Shown in pieces: positions 8,281-17,118 of a DNA stretch of 64,000 nt. The stretch comes from Alistipes sp. (GTDB lineage Bacteria > Bacteroidota > Bacteroidia > Bacteroidales > Rikenellaceae): NCBI GenBank assembly GCA_020026335.1, contig JAHHQO010000006.1:66351-130350 (forward strand), in the 5' to 3' direction. How positions within the stretch are numbered: the first letter of the stretch is position 1; every line of letters starts with the position of its first letter. Below the pieces are notes generated by a model. That model had not been told where the DNA came from, ran no database searches, and saw only the letters and a program-made list of their open reading frames with translations. A program made the position numbers and the translations under genes.

Positions 8281-9117
8281 ATGAAAGTATTTACAAGCGT
8301 AAAGGAGCTTCGCGCAGAATTGGACCTTGCGAAGCAGAAGAATATCGGTTTCGTACCCACGATGGGTGCTCTTCACAACGGCCATCGCTCGCTGGTTGAG
8401 CGTGCGCGCAAGGAGAACGAAATCGTTGTGGTAAGCGTATTCGTCAATCCCACACAGTTCAATGACAAGAATGACCTGAAGCACTATCCCCGTACTCCCG
8501 AAGCTGATGCAGCTCTGCTGGAACAGGCCGGTGCCGACTTTGTATTGATGCCCTCGGTCGAGGAAATCTACCCCGAACCCGATACCCGTCAGTTCGACTT
8601 CGGTCAGATTGACAAGGTGATGGAGGGTGCCACACGTCCGGGTCACTTCAACGGTGTGGCTCAGGTGGTCAGCCGTCTGTTTGCCATCGTGCGCCCCACA
8701 CGCGCCTACTTCGGCGAGAAGGACTTCCAGCAGATTGCCGTCATCAAGGCGATGGTCAAGCAGTTGGAGCTGCCCCTCGAAATCGTAGAGTGCGCCATTG
8801 TCCGCGGTGAGGACGGTCTCGCCCTCTCGTCACGCAACACCCTGCTCGACAAGGAGCACCGCGCTGCCGCTCCCCACATCTACGCCTCGCTGAAAGCCGG
8901 TGTCGAGATGTCGAAGAAGCTCTCCCCCGCCGAACTGAAGGAGTGGGTGAAGCAGGAGGTGGAGAAAAATCCCCTGCTGAAGGTTATCTACTACCAGTCG
9001 GTCGATGCGCTCACCATGCAGGAGGTATCCTCGTGGGACGAGTCGGAGCGTATCCAGGGTTGCATCGCCGTACAGGACGGCGACATCCGTTTAATTGATA
9101 ATATTCGTATCAAATAA
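8281..9117 (+). CDS. panC: Pantothenate synthetase
   Basis: 278 residues. It ligates pantoate and beta-alanine with ATP to make pantothenate. The adenylate-forming signature PTMGALHNGHRSL is at about residues 26-38, with VFVNPTQF, the GEKDFQQ segment and the LALSSRN loop all present. Its stop overlaps the panD start by one base (TAATG), so both steps that supply pantothenate are co-translated. A type III pantothenate kinase (coaX, 56321) elsewhere in the window takes the next step to CoA. Confidence 0.96.
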   Translation: MKVFTSVKELRAELDLAKQKNIGFVPTMGALHNGHRSLVERARKENEIVVVSVFVNPTQFNDKNDLKHYPRTPEADAALLEQAGADFVLMPSVEEIYPEPDTRQFDFGQIDKVMEGATRPGHFNGVAQVVSRLFAIVRPTRAYFGEKDFQQIAVIKAMVKQLELPLEIVECAIVRGEDGLALSSRNTLLDKEHRAAAPHIYASLKAGVEMSKKLSPAELKEWVKQEVEKNPLLKVIYYQSVDALTMQEVSSWDESERIQGCIAVQDGDIRLIDNIRIK

Positions 9118-9476
9118 TGAAATTTCAAGTAGAAGTTGTAAAATCGAAGATTCACCGCGTAACGGTCACACAGGCTGACCTCAATTACGTGGGCAGTATT
9201 ACCATTGACGAGGCACTCTTGGAGGCCGCCAACATCATCGCCGGCGAGAAGGTTCAGATTATGGACATCAACAACGGCGAACGTCTGGAGACCTACGTTA
9301 TCAAGGGTGAGAGAAACAGCGGTTGCATCTGTCTCAACGGTGCTGCGGCACGCAAGGTGCAGGTGGGTGACATTGTCATCATCGCTGCCTACGCGTGGAT
9401 GGATTTCGAGGACGCCAAGGAGTTCAAGCCCTGGATTGTGTTCCCCGACACCGCCACCAACCAACTGGTCAAGTAA
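9117..9476 (+). CDS. panD: Aspartate 1-decarboxylase proenzyme
   Basis: 119 residues. It makes beta-alanine for panC. The self-cleavage site is the Gly26-Ser27 pair in NYVGSITID, where the Ser becomes the pyruvoyl cofactor. The later NGAAARKVQVGD segment is also typical. It starts on the last base of the panC stop. A hairpin terminator at 9503-9535 ends the pair. Confidence 0.96.
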   Translation: MKFQVEVVKSKIHRVTVTQADLNYVGSITIDEALLEAANIIAGEKVQIMDINNGERLETYVIKGERNSGCICLNGAAARKVQVGDIVIIAAYAWMDFEDAKEFKPWIVFPDTATNQLVK

Positions 9477-9502
9477 TATAGGACACAGGAATCAAGACAA
9501 AG

Positions 9503-9535
9503 AAATCTTCCAATTTTGAATTGGGAGATTTTTTT
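9503..9535 (+). terminator. Intrinsic terminator after panD
   Basis: An 11-bp stem (9503-9513 with 9521-9531, one G-T pair) runs into a T tract. TACCTTTC at 9538-9545, a near match to the -7 box, could start the next transcript. Confidence 0.8.
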
Positions 9536-9569
9536 ATTACCTTTCTACCACAATTAAAACCTCACCACT

Positions 9570-10058
9570 ATGGATATTTTTCTCACCGTCTGCATATATC
9601 TGCTCTCGATTCTCGGCATCATCGGCTGCATCGTTCCCATGCTGCCCGGCACCGTGTTGAGCTACGCAGGTCTCATCTGCGCCTACTTCTGCTCGTCGTC
9701 CACCATCTCGGGCTGGTCGATGCTCATCTGGCTCGTCGTGTCGCTCGTGGCCATCGCCGCCGACTACTACCTGCCGGCACTGATGACCCGCCGTTTCGGC
9801 GGTTCGAAAGCCGGTTCGATAGGTGCCACGGTGGGCGTCTTCGCGGGATTCTTCCTCATGTCGCCCTTTCTGGGTGTCATATTGGGTCCTTTCTTCGGAG
9901 CGGTCATCGGTGAGCTTCTCCACGACAAGAGCGACCCCGCAAAGGCATTGGTTGTGGGCTTTGGCTCGTTCGCCTCGTTCATCGTCGGCACGGAACTCAA
10001 ACTCATCGTCTCGCTGGTGATGATGTTCTACGCCATCACCCACGTATCGCTGTGGTAA
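9570..10058 (+). CDS. DUF456 family small membrane protein
   Basis: 162 residues, almost wholly hydrophobic with four or five predicted transmembrane segments. The motif GCIVPMLPGTVLSY in the first helix and the glycine-rich FGGSKAGSIGATVG loop are typical of DUF456 proteins, whose function is not known. It stands alone between the panD terminator and a bidirectional terminator at 10076-10115. Confidence 0.85.
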   Translation: MDIFLTVCIYLLSILGIIGCIVPMLPGTVLSYAGLICAYFCSSSTISGWSMLIWLVVSLVAIAADYYLPALMTRRFGGSKAGSIGATVGVFAGFFLMSPFLGVILGPFFGAVIGELLHDKSDPAKALVVGFGSFASFIVGTELKLIVSLVMMFYAITHVSLW

Positions 10059-10075
10059 CGTGCAGTCATTCGATA

Positions 10076-10115
10076 AAGAAACGGTCACATCCTTTCGAAG
10101 ATGTGACCGTTTCTT
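10076..10115. terminator. Bidirectional terminator between convergent transcripts
   Basis: A 16-bp perfect stem (10076-10091 with 10100-10115) has A-rich left and T-rich right flanks. It serves the DUF456 gene and the minus-strand rsfS-to-ribK unit. Confidence 0.9.
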
Positions 10116-10133
10116 ATTTCTTGTTATTTCTGT

Positions 10134-10502
10134 TTACCACTTCATCTGACGAATCGTCTCCGCATCGCGGGCTATCTGTCGGCGCAACTCCTCCAACGAG
10201 GTGAAACACTCCTCGTCACGCACCTTTGCGAGCAGTTCCACTCTAATCTCACGTCCGTAGAGCGAGCCTTCGAAATCGAAGATGTGGGTCTCCAAACGTC
10301 TTTCCACCCTGCCGACCGAGGGGTTCTCGCCCAAATTCGACATCGAGAGGTAGGTTCTCCCGTCCACCGTTGTGCGCGAAGCATAGACACCGTCCGTAAG
10401 AGTCACCGCCCCGTCAACGGGCAGGTTGGCGGTCGGGAATCCCAACTCGCGCCCCAGCTGGCGGCCATACTCCACCACTCCTTCCACCACCGTCATCGTC
10501 AT
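10134..10502 (-). CDS. Stand-alone riboflavin kinase domain protein
   Basis: 122 residues, matching only the C-terminal riboflavin-kinase half of bifunctional RibF. It should phosphorylate riboflavin to FMN. Seen: GRELGFPTANL (the RFK phosphate/metal segment), DGVYASR, NLGENPSVG, and the LETHIFDFEGSLYG strand bearing the catalytic Glu. The N-terminal FMN adenylyltransferase domain of RibF is absent, and no remnant of it is visible upstream because the ATG (10502) shares a base with the stop of the AI-2E gene (TGATG). FAD synthesis must then rely on another gene outside the window (inference). It is the last gene of the rsfS-ftsH-cdsA-psd unit. Confidence 0.9.
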   Translation of the reverse strand: MTMTVVEGVVEYGRQLGRELGFPTANLPVDGAVTLTDGVYASRTTVDGRTYLSMSNLGENPSVGRVERRLETHIFDFEGSLYGREIRVELLAKVRDEECFTSLEELRRQIARDAETIRQMKW

Positions 10503-11608
10503 CAGATGTTTTCCGTCAGTTTGCGCACGAGCGAAATCTGCGAGAAGAACTCCTTGGCAAAGACTCTGATGACCGTATAGGACGGAATGGCGAGCAGCAT
10601 ACCGAGGATTCCGGCCACAGAGCCGGCAATGAGTATAACGAGGAAAATCTCCAGCGGGTGCGCCTTGACACGCTCGGAGTAGAGTGCCGGCTGGAGGATA
10701 AAGTCATCGAGTCCCTTGAGGGTCAGCAGCGAGGGAATCATCACCATCACCGTGTAGCCCACATCGCCGTGGATGGGGTTCACCAGCCCCACGAACACCG
10801 AGATGATACCTCCGATGAGGGGGCCTGCATAGGGGACGACATTCATCACGCCCATAATCAGTCCCACGAAGGCGGCATCCGCCATCTTCATGCCGAACAA
10901 CATCATCACACCGCCCACGGCCACCATCAGGAGGAAACTCTCCGAGAGGATACCCGAAAAGTAACGCGACAAGAGAAGGGTTACCGAATCCAAGGCGCGG
11001 GTGATGTTCTCGCTGTAACGCGAGGGGAACAAAGAGGTGACCATCGAGTAGAACAGTCCCTCGTCCTTGAGGAAGAAGAAGGTGATGAACGACACCGAGA
11101 AGATGGCAATCACCGACGAGAGCACGATGTTGAGCACCGAGGAGAAGAGTCCGTTGATGGACTCGAAGTCGATGAGTTGCTTGAAGGTGGATATCAGCTC
11201 GTCACTGAGCGAGAACTCCGCGCCCTCGGGCAGGGAGAAGAACTCTTGCAGGTTGCGCTGCAACTCGCTCACGGGTTCGCTGATGCGATTGAACACCGCG
11301 GCAAAATCCACACTCGTGAGGAGGTTGATTTTGTTGAAGACCAGCGGCACGAACAGCGAGCAGAACAGGGCTGCCACCACCCAGATGACAATAAGGGTGG
11401 CCAGTGCCGCCAATGAACGCGACACTTTCCACCCTTTGATTTTCAAATCCGAAATGTAGTGCACCAGCGGGCGACCCAACACGGCCAGCACCGCCGACAC
11501 CAGAATATAAACGACAATCGCCGAGAAATACCAGACCAGGAACAACACGGCGGCAGCGATGACGGCTCCCACCAAAAACTTGAATACTGTCTGTGGCGTT
11601 GTGTTCAT
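10502..11608 (-). CDS. AI-2E family transporter (PerM/TqsA-like membrane protein)
   Basis: 368 residues with about seven or eight transmembrane helices: two at the N-terminus, then a soluble amphipathic stretch (~residues 95-165), then a C-terminal bundle containing the GMKMADAAFVGLIMGVMNVVPYAGPLIG-type region typical of the family. Members export small molecules, or in some cases sodium/protons; the substrate cannot be read from sequence and a quorum-sensing role should not be assumed. It starts 22 nt after psd and overlaps the riboflavin kinase gene by one base. Confidence 0.88.
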   Translation of the reverse strand: MNTTPQTVFKFLVGAVIAAAVLFLVWYFSAIVVYILVSAVLAVLGRPLVHYISDLKIKGWKVSRSLAALATLIVIWVVAALFCSLFVPLVFNKINLLTSVDFAAVFNRISEPVSELQRNLQEFFSLPEGAEFSLSDELISTFKQLIDFESINGLFSSVLNIVLSSVIAIFSVSFITFFFLKDEGLFYSMVTSLFPSRYSENITRALDSVTLLLSRYFSGILSESFLLMVAVGGVMMLFGMKMADAAFVGLIMGVMNVVPYAGPLIGGIISVFVGLVNPIHGDVGYTVMVMIPSLLTLKGLDDFILQPALYSERVKAHPLEIFLVILIAGSVAGILGMLLAIPSYTVIRVFAKEFFSQISLVRKLTENI

Positions 11609-11630
11609 TTCTTGGGAATATTAAGAGAGG

Positions 11631-12305
11631 TTAAGCTCTTTTGGGCAGACGCGCAATGGGAGTCTGCGAACCTACGGTGCCGTCACCGATTTCGACCAGC
11701 AACTCGCTGTCACGCGGCACGAGCACATCGACACGCGAACCGAACTTGATAAATCCGCATACGCTGTTCTGCTCCACCTCGTGCCCCACCTTCATGTAGG
11801 AGACGATACGGCGGGCAATCAGACCGGCAATCTGACGGAAGAGAATCTTCTCGCCGTCGGGAGTGGTCACCACGGTGGTCGTACGCTCGTTCTCGGTCGA
11901 TGACTTGGGGTGCCAAGCCACCAGGAAGCGTCCGGGGTGGTACTTGAAATACTCCACCTTACCGCCCACGGGAACCCAGTTCATGTGGACATTGGTAATC
12001 GACATGAATATCGAAATCTGCAACATCTCTTTCTTGAGGTATTCGTCCTCCGAGACAATCTCGGTGACTACCACACGACCGTCACAGGGTGCAAAGACCA
12101 AATCCGCATCGTGAATTTTGACTCTGCGCGGCTCACGGAAGAAGGCCACGATGAAGAACCAAAAGAACAAAAGGAAAAGCGAACCCAACACCATGAGCGA
12201 AGTACCGGCCTTGGCGATGAGCAAATGATAGAACAACCACCATATCAGGAGGCAGACGGCACCCGACACCAATATGATTTTGTAACCTTCTTTATTAATT
12301 TTCAT
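11631..12305 (-). CDS. psd: Phosphatidylserine decarboxylase family proenzyme
   Basis: 224 residues, the short form found in Bacteroidota and archaea. It converts phosphatidylserine to phosphatidylethanolamine at the inner membrane. Two N-terminal hydrophobic helices anchor it. The C-terminal GFIKFGSRVDV carries the Gly-Ser pair at which the chain would cleave to form the pyruvoyl group; classic enzymes have LGST there. NVHMNWVP and the WHPKSSTENER segment are also typical. It follows cdsA, which makes the CDP-diacylglycerol precursor, by 20 nt. The intermediate enzyme (phosphatidylserine synthase) is not in this window. Confidence 0.92.
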   Translation of the reverse strand: MKINKEGYKIILVSGAVCLLIWWLFYHLLIAKAGTSLMVLGSLFLLFFWFFIVAFFREPRRVKIHDADLVFAPCDGRVVVTEIVSEDEYLKKEMLQISIFMSITNVHMNWVPVGGKVEYFKYHPGRFLVAWHPKSSTENERTTTVVTTPDGEKILFRQIAGLIARRIVSYMKVGHEVEQNSVCGFIKFGSRVDVLVPRDSELLVEIGDGTVGSQTPIARLPKRA

Positions 12306-12325
12306 GTTGTATAAAGGATTAGCGT

Positions 12326-13180
12326 TTACATCACAAATAACATGTAGACAAAGACAAAGGGAGCCGACAGCAACAGAGCATCGAAACGGTCGAGCACACC
12401 GCCGTGGCCGGGGATAAGGTTACCCGAATCCTTGACTTGGGCGGCACGCTTGAGCATCGACTCTACCAGGTCGCCCAGCACACCGGTCACCGAAGCCACC
12501 AGCGCGAAGCCTGCCCATGCGTAGATTTCACCGCCCAGCACCTTCAAGGCAATCAGTCCCATGATGATGGCACCGAGGAGTCCGCCGAAGAAACCCTCCC
12601 ACGATTTTTTGGGAGAGATGCGCTCGAAGAGTTTGTGACGACCGATGGTCATGCCCACCAGATAGGCAAACACATCATTGGCCCAAATCACCAGCACATA
12701 GAAAATCATCATCATAGGACTCCAGTCGAGGTGTGCAGTACCCAGCAGGGGAATGTAGCACATCAGCGTCACGGGCACCGCCACGTAGAAGATACCCATG
12801 AGGGTAGAACCCACCGACGAAGCAGGATTAGGCATCTTGCGATACAGCTCGCCAATGAACATCGTGGGAATGGCCAGCAGCACAAAGGCCAAAGCCCATC
12901 CCAGATAGCGGCTCGAAGCACCCAATACATGGATATCGTTCGACACGAAGGCGAAGTTCAGTCCATAGATGACCAAACCCGTCACGATACCGAACAGCCG
13001 CTGGGGCGTGTGTCCCTGTTTTTCGACCAGAGCATAAAACTCCCACATGCCTCCGATAAGAATAAGCGCAAAAATCGCTCCATAACTCCACTGACTCCAC
13101 ACAATCGAGCCCAATACCGCAACAGCGAGTACCAAACCGCTCAATGTGCGTACCGTAAGATTTTTCAAAGTTTCTCCCAT
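12326..13180 (-). CDS. cdsA: Phosphatidate cytidylyltransferase
   Basis: 284 residues. It makes CDP-diacylglycerol from phosphatidic acid and CTP. About eight transmembrane helices are visible. The C-terminal family signature is intact: SMLKRAAQVKD, GHGGVLDRFD and a closing hydrophobic helix, with SPKKSWEGFFGG before it. It lies between ftsH (47 nt) and psd (20 nt) in one minus-strand unit. Confidence 0.96.
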   Translation of the reverse strand: MGETLKNLTVRTLSGLVLAVAVLGSIVWSQWSYGAIFALILIGGMWEFYALVEKQGHTPQRLFGIVTGLVIYGLNFAFVSNDIHVLGASSRYLGWALAFVLLAIPTMFIGELYRKMPNPASSVGSTLMGIFYVAVPVTLMCYIPLLGTAHLDWSPMMMIFYVLVIWANDVFAYLVGMTIGRHKLFERISPKKSWEGFFGGLLGAIIMGLIALKVLGGEIYAWAGFALVASVTGVLGDLVESMLKRAAQVKDSGNLIPGHGGVLDRFDALLLSAPFVFVYMLFVM

Positions 13181-13226
13181 TATAATTCAGGTTAATAGGT
13201 TATCGTCTCTCTCCGACCCGAAGCAC

Positions 13227-15356
13227 TTACTCCTTGTCGGTCTTCTCCTCCGGGGTAGCTACCCCCTCACTGCCACCCTCCGCGGGTGCAGCGGTTATCT
13301 GCTGTGACTTCTCGGCAGAGGGCTGTGCGTCAGCCTTCTTGCCTGCAGTCTCCTCGGTTTTCTCGTCCGAAGCCTTCTCCTCCGACTGCTCGGCAGCCGC
13401 TTTCTCCTCGGCAGCCTTTCGGGCTGCCTCCTTGGCCTCGCGCTCGATGTCCTTCCTGCGCTTGCCGAAGATGCGTTCCACATCCTCGGTGAAGACAACC
13501 TCGCGCTCCAGGAGCAACTCCGCCAACTGCTTCATGCCGTCGGCATGGGTGGTCAGCACCTCGGCCGCCATGGCGTAAGCCTTGTCGATAATCTTGCGCA
13601 CCTCGGCATCGATACGCTGTGCCGTCTGCTCGGAGTAGGGCTTGGTGAATGCCATGTCGCTCTGACCCGTCGAGTCGAAGAACGACAGTGTACCCACCTC
13701 CTCGCTCATACCGTAGTAGGCTACCATGGCGTAGGCCTGCTTGGTCACCTTCTCCAGGTCGTTGAGCGCACCGGTCGAGAGGTGGCCGAAGTTCAACTGC
13801 TCCGACACACGACCGCCCAATGTGGCAGCCAGCTCGTCCATCATCTGCTCGCGTGTGGTAATCTGACGCTCCTCGGGCAGGTACCATGCCGCACCGAGAG
13901 CCTTACCTCGCGGAATGATGGTCACCTTCAACAGCGGAGAAGCATTCTCCAAAATCCAGCTCACGGTGGCGTGACCCGCCTCGTGGTAGGCAATGACGCG
14001 CTTCTCGTCGTCGGTGATAATCTTATTCTTGCGCTCCAAACCGCCGACAATACGGTCGATGGCCGAGAGGAAATCCTCCTTGGAGACATATTTCTTATTA
14101 TGACGCGCAGCGATAAGTGCCGACTCGTTACATACGTTGGCGATGTCCGCACCCGAGAATCCGGGAGTCTGACGCGCCAGGAACGAACGGTCCAAATCGG
14201 GATCGAGTTTCAGATTGCGCAGGTGGACATTGAAAATCTCCTCGCGCTCCTTGATGTCGGGCAGACCCACCTCAATCTGACGGTCGAAACGACCGGCACG
14301 CATGAGTGCCTTATCCAATATGTCGGCACGGTTGGTCGCCGCCAACACGATGACACCCGTATTGGTCTGGAAACCGTCCATCTCGGTGAGCAACTGGTTG
14401 AGGGTATTCTCTCGCTCGTCGTTGCCCGAGAAACCTGCGTTCTTACCGCGCGCACGACCGATGGCATCAATCTCATCGATGAAGACGATACAGGGGGCTT
14501 TCTGCTTGGCCTGCTCGAAGAGGTCACGCACACGCGAAGCACCCACACCCACGAACATCTCCACGAAATCGGAACCCGAAATCGAGAGGAAGGGGACATT
14601 AGCCTCACCTGCCACAGCCTTTGCCAACAGGGTCTTACCCGTTCCCGGAGGGCCTACCAACAGAGCACCCTTGGGAATCTTGGCACCCAACTCGCGGTAT
14701 TTGTCGGCCTTGCGCAAGAAATCGACAATCTCCATGATTTCGACCTTTGCCTCCTCCAAACCTGCCACGTCCTTGAAAGTCACTCGCTTGGAGTTGTCCT
14801 TGTCGAAGACCTGGGCACGTGCCTTGCCGGCATTCATGATGCCGCCTCCGGCACCTCCGCCCTTCGACATCGAGCGCATGATGAAGAGCCACACACCGAT
14901 GATGAAAATCCACGGGAAGAGGTTGATGAGCAGCTGCATCCAGCTGTCGTCCTTCTTGTCGTAGGAAACCGTAGGTTTATCGACACCCGACTCGGCAGCC
15001 GCCTCTTCCAAATCCGCGCGGAAGCTGTCGAGGTCACCGTTGTTGTATATCAACTGGGGACCCGACTCGGGCATATGTTTGAGTTTGTTGGCGTTGTCCT
15101 CGATGCTGCGATACTTCTTCACTGCGTCTTTCTTGAGGAACACCTCTGCCGACTCGCCACTGACCACGATGATTTTCTCCACCTCGCCATTGACGACCAT
15201 GGGTCTCACCTCCGGCCACTCGCTCTTCAGAGGATCGGTATCGGGGCTGCCGATGACCGACCAGCCGACAATAAATACGCCGATTGCCACATAAAGCCAC
15301 CACAACGACGGCTTGGGCATTTCCATTTTATTGTTAGTTTTCTTATTATTTGCCAT
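13227..15356 (-). CDS. ftsH: ATP-dependent zinc metalloprotease FtsH
   Basis: 709 residues from the ATG at 15356 (a GTG at 15377 in frame would add 7 residues and is less likely). Order: first TM helix (~18-35), periplasmic region (to ~125), second TM helix (~130-150), AAA+ domain with Walker A GPPGTGKT and Walker B IVFIDEIDAIGR, second region of homology (TNRADILDKALMRAGRFD), then the M41 peptidase with HEAGH. A ~75-residue tail rich in Lys, Glu and Ala follows, charged and disordered. It degrades misfolded membrane proteins and regulatory targets. It is preceded by rsfS and followed by cdsA, an order common in Bacteroidota. Confidence 0.97.
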   Translation of the reverse strand: MANNKKTNNKMEMPKPSLWWLYVAIGVFIVGWSVIGSPDTDPLKSEWPEVRPMVVNGEVEKIIVVSGESAEVFLKKDAVKKYRSIEDNANKLKHMPESGPQLIYNNGDLDSFRADLEEAAAESGVDKPTVSYDKKDDSWMQLLINLFPWIFIIGVWLFIMRSMSKGGGAGGGIMNAGKARAQVFDKDNSKRVTFKDVAGLEEAKVEIMEIVDFLRKADKYRELGAKIPKGALLVGPPGTGKTLLAKAVAGEANVPFLSISGSDFVEMFVGVGASRVRDLFEQAKQKAPCIVFIDEIDAIGRARGKNAGFSGNDERENTLNQLLTEMDGFQTNTGVIVLAATNRADILDKALMRAGRFDRQIEVGLPDIKEREEIFNVHLRNLKLDPDLDRSFLARQTPGFSGADIANVCNESALIAARHNKKYVSKEDFLSAIDRIVGGLERKNKIITDDEKRVIAYHEAGHATVSWILENASPLLKVTIIPRGKALGAAWYLPEERQITTREQMMDELAATLGGRVSEQLNFGHLSTGALNDLEKVTKQAYAMVAYYGMSEEVGTLSFFDSTGQSDMAFTKPYSEQTAQRIDAEVRKIIDKAYAMAAEVLTTHADGMKQLAELLLEREVVFTEDVERIFGKRRKDIEREAKEAARKAAEEKAAAEQSEEKASDEKTEETAGKKADAQPSAEKSQQITAAPAEGGSEGVATPEEKTDKE

Positions 15357-15457
15357 ATTACAATTATAGGGAGCCACCCTTCGGGGAGGAACAAATTACG
15401 GCTCCCTGCACTACGTTTAACGGTTAATCTGCGAACAGACGCCCCATCGCAGCACGC

Positions 15458-15808
15458 CTACTCCTCGTATTCGTACTTCTTCATGGGGGCATCGGCCCAC
15501 AACTCCTCCAATTTATAGAAGTCACGCAGCTCGGTGAGGAAGATGTGCACCACTACATCGACATAATCGACGGCAATCCACTGTGCAAACTGCTGACCCT
15601 CGATACGCCAGGGATTTTCACCCAGCTGTTTGTAGACCTCCTCCTCAATGTTGCCGGCGATGGCCGACACCTGTGCCGGAGAGTCGGCGTTACAAACCAC
15701 AAAATGAGAGCATATAGCACCGTCGAATCCGGTGAGGTCCAACGATACGATGTTCTTACCTTTCTTATCTTCAATCGCGTTGACGATGGTTTCTACAAGT
15801 TTTTCCAT
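15458..15808 (-). CDS. rsfS: Ribosome silencing factor RsfS
   Basis: 116 residues. It binds ribosomal protein L14 and blocks subunit joining under starvation. The fold is recognisable from NIVSLDLTGFDGAICSHFVVC-type strands and the WRIEGQQFAQWIAVDY segment (W-x-x-x-G then W-x-x-x-D-Y/F), both family hallmarks. It is first in the unit rsfS-ftsH-cdsA-psd-AI-2E-riboflavin kinase, with 101 nt to ftsH. A -7 box at 15837-15844 lies 29 nt upstream. Confidence 0.94.
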   Translation of the reverse strand: MEKLVETIVNAIEDKKGKNIVSLDLTGFDGAICSHFVVCNADSPAQVSAIAGNIEEEVYKQLGENPWRIEGQQFAQWIAVDYVDVVVHIFLTELRDFYKLEELWADAPMKKYEYEE

Positions 15809-15836
15809 AAAATTTTCAATGTGTACTATAACCTTG

Positions 15837-15844
15837 CAAAGGTA
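15837..15844 (-). promoter_or_regulatory. Putative promoter -7 box for the rsfS operon
   Basis: Minus-strand TACCTTTG, 29 nt upstream of the rsfS ATG, within AT-rich DNA. Confidence 0.55.
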
Positions 15845-15959
15845 CTAATTTTCAATCAATAATTAAAATTCTATCCGACAAAATGCACCACAGCAGCCCT
15901 TTCGGCCACTTTCCGCGATTTCAAAAACCGTGTCAAAGCCATCTCTCGGAAGAGAAATA

Positions 15960-16859
15960 TCAGAGTTCGGAGGGTTTCACGTTTTTGAGTATGGTTTCGG
16001 TCAAAGCCTTGATTATGGAGCTTTTGACATAGGTGCGGCGCACGGCAACGGCAATCTTGCGCGAGGTGGCACCCTTGGCGAGCATCTTCAGTCGGTCGCG
16101 GTGCTCCTTGTGGATATACTCCACCGCCATCTCGGGAATGATGGTCAGCGTGGGGGTGCAGTCCACGATACGCATCAGCGTGTCGAGCGAACCCGACTCG
16201 AAGGAGTAGTGCGTGGGGGTGTCGCGGCGTGCCTGACAGAGTTCCATAATCTGGTCACGCATACAGTTTCCGGGGCTCAGAATCACCAAATCCTTCAAAT
16301 CAATATCTTCGATACGGATATTCTGACGTTCGTACAACGGATTGTCGGGCGACACGTAGGCAAAGAAGCGGTCGTTGAACAGCTCCTGCTCGATGATGCC
16401 CTCGCCACACGTTCCGCTCGCCACCAGTGCCGCGTCAATCTGATCCTTCTTCAGTGCCTCGACGATGTTTTCGGTAATCATCTCCGAGATTTCGAGCTCC
16501 ACTTTGGGATAGTCGTGGACGAAGGAGGGGATAAACTTGTGCAACAGGTAGGGGGCGATGGTAGGAATGACTCCGAGACGCAACTTTCCGGTGGTCTCAC
16601 CCTTGAGTTCGGCGACCGCCTCCTTGATGTAGTTGTACTCCTTGAGAGTCTTGCGGGCTTGCTCCAGCACCACCTCGCCGGCTTCGGTGGGAATCACGGG
16701 CTTCTTCGAACGGTCGAGCAGCACCACGCCCAATTCCTCCTCCAGCGACTTGACCTGCATACTCAACGAGGGCTGGGTCACGAAACAATGTTCGGCCGCC
16801 ATGGAAAAACTGCCGCAGTTGGCCACGGCAAGCAGATATTCAAGTTGGATGATTGTCAT
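15960..16859 (-). CDS. oxyR: OxyR-type LysR regulator (hydrogen-peroxide sensor)
   Basis: 299 residues from the ATG at 16859 (a TTG at 16868 lies 9 nt further up). The N-terminal LysR helix-turn-helix (residues ~1-60) includes AVANCGSFSMAAE and TQPSLSMQVKSLE. The effector domain carries the redox pair in GNCMRDQIMELC, Cys199 and Cys208, at the same numbers and spacing as the E. coli OxyR disulfide. It should activate catalase, peroxiredoxin and Dps-type genes on oxidation; none of these lies in the window. It is monocistronic, with its own promoter at 16882-16912. Confidence 0.94.
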   Translation of the reverse strand: MTIIQLEYLLAVANCGSFSMAAEHCFVTQPSLSMQVKSLEEELGVVLLDRSKKPVIPTEAGEVVLEQARKTLKEYNYIKEAVAELKGETTGKLRLGVIPTIAPYLLHKFIPSFVHDYPKVELEISEMITENIVEALKKDQIDAALVASGTCGEGIIEQELFNDRFFAYVSPDNPLYERQNIRIEDIDLKDLVILSPGNCMRDQIMELCQARRDTPTHYSFESGSLDTLMRIVDCTPTLTIIPEMAVEYIHKEHRDRLKMLAKGATSRKIAVAVRRTYVKSSIIKALTETILKNVKPSEL

Positions 16860-16881
16860 AACAGGCAACTATTTATTTACG

Positions 16882-16912
16882 CAAATATATAAAAAAAACC
16901 GATAATCCGCAA
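16882..16912 (-). promoter_or_regulatory. Putative promoter for oxyR
   Basis: On the minus strand TTG (16912-16910), a 20-nt spacer, then TATATTTG (16889-16882); the ATG follows 22 nt later. This is among the best matches in the window. Confidence 0.65.
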
Positions 16913-17077
16913 CTTTAACCCCCTCGCCCGACAAAAAAGGCCACGAATTTCACTTAAAAGATTATCCGTTAGCAGGTTACCTCCTCTACACCCGCCTCTT
17001 TTCCCGTCACTTGCACCCCCATGCGAAATATTCGACACCGCGCGGGAAAATATGTGCAGGATTTGGTACTTATTTAT

Positions 17078-17085
17078 TATCTTTG
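17078..17085 (+). promoter_or_regulatory. Putative promoter -7 box for trpS-clcA
   Basis: TATCTTTG, 33 nt before the trpS ATG. The nearest TTTG (17062-17065) is only 12 nt upstream, closer than usual. Confidence 0.5.
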
Positions 17086-17118
17086 CAAAATAAACGACAA
17101 ATTAAAGAAAAATAAGAT

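Noticed and set aside
13545..15518. 657-codon plus-strand frame opposite ftsH
   Set aside because: Antisense shadow of FtsH; no domain and no promoter.
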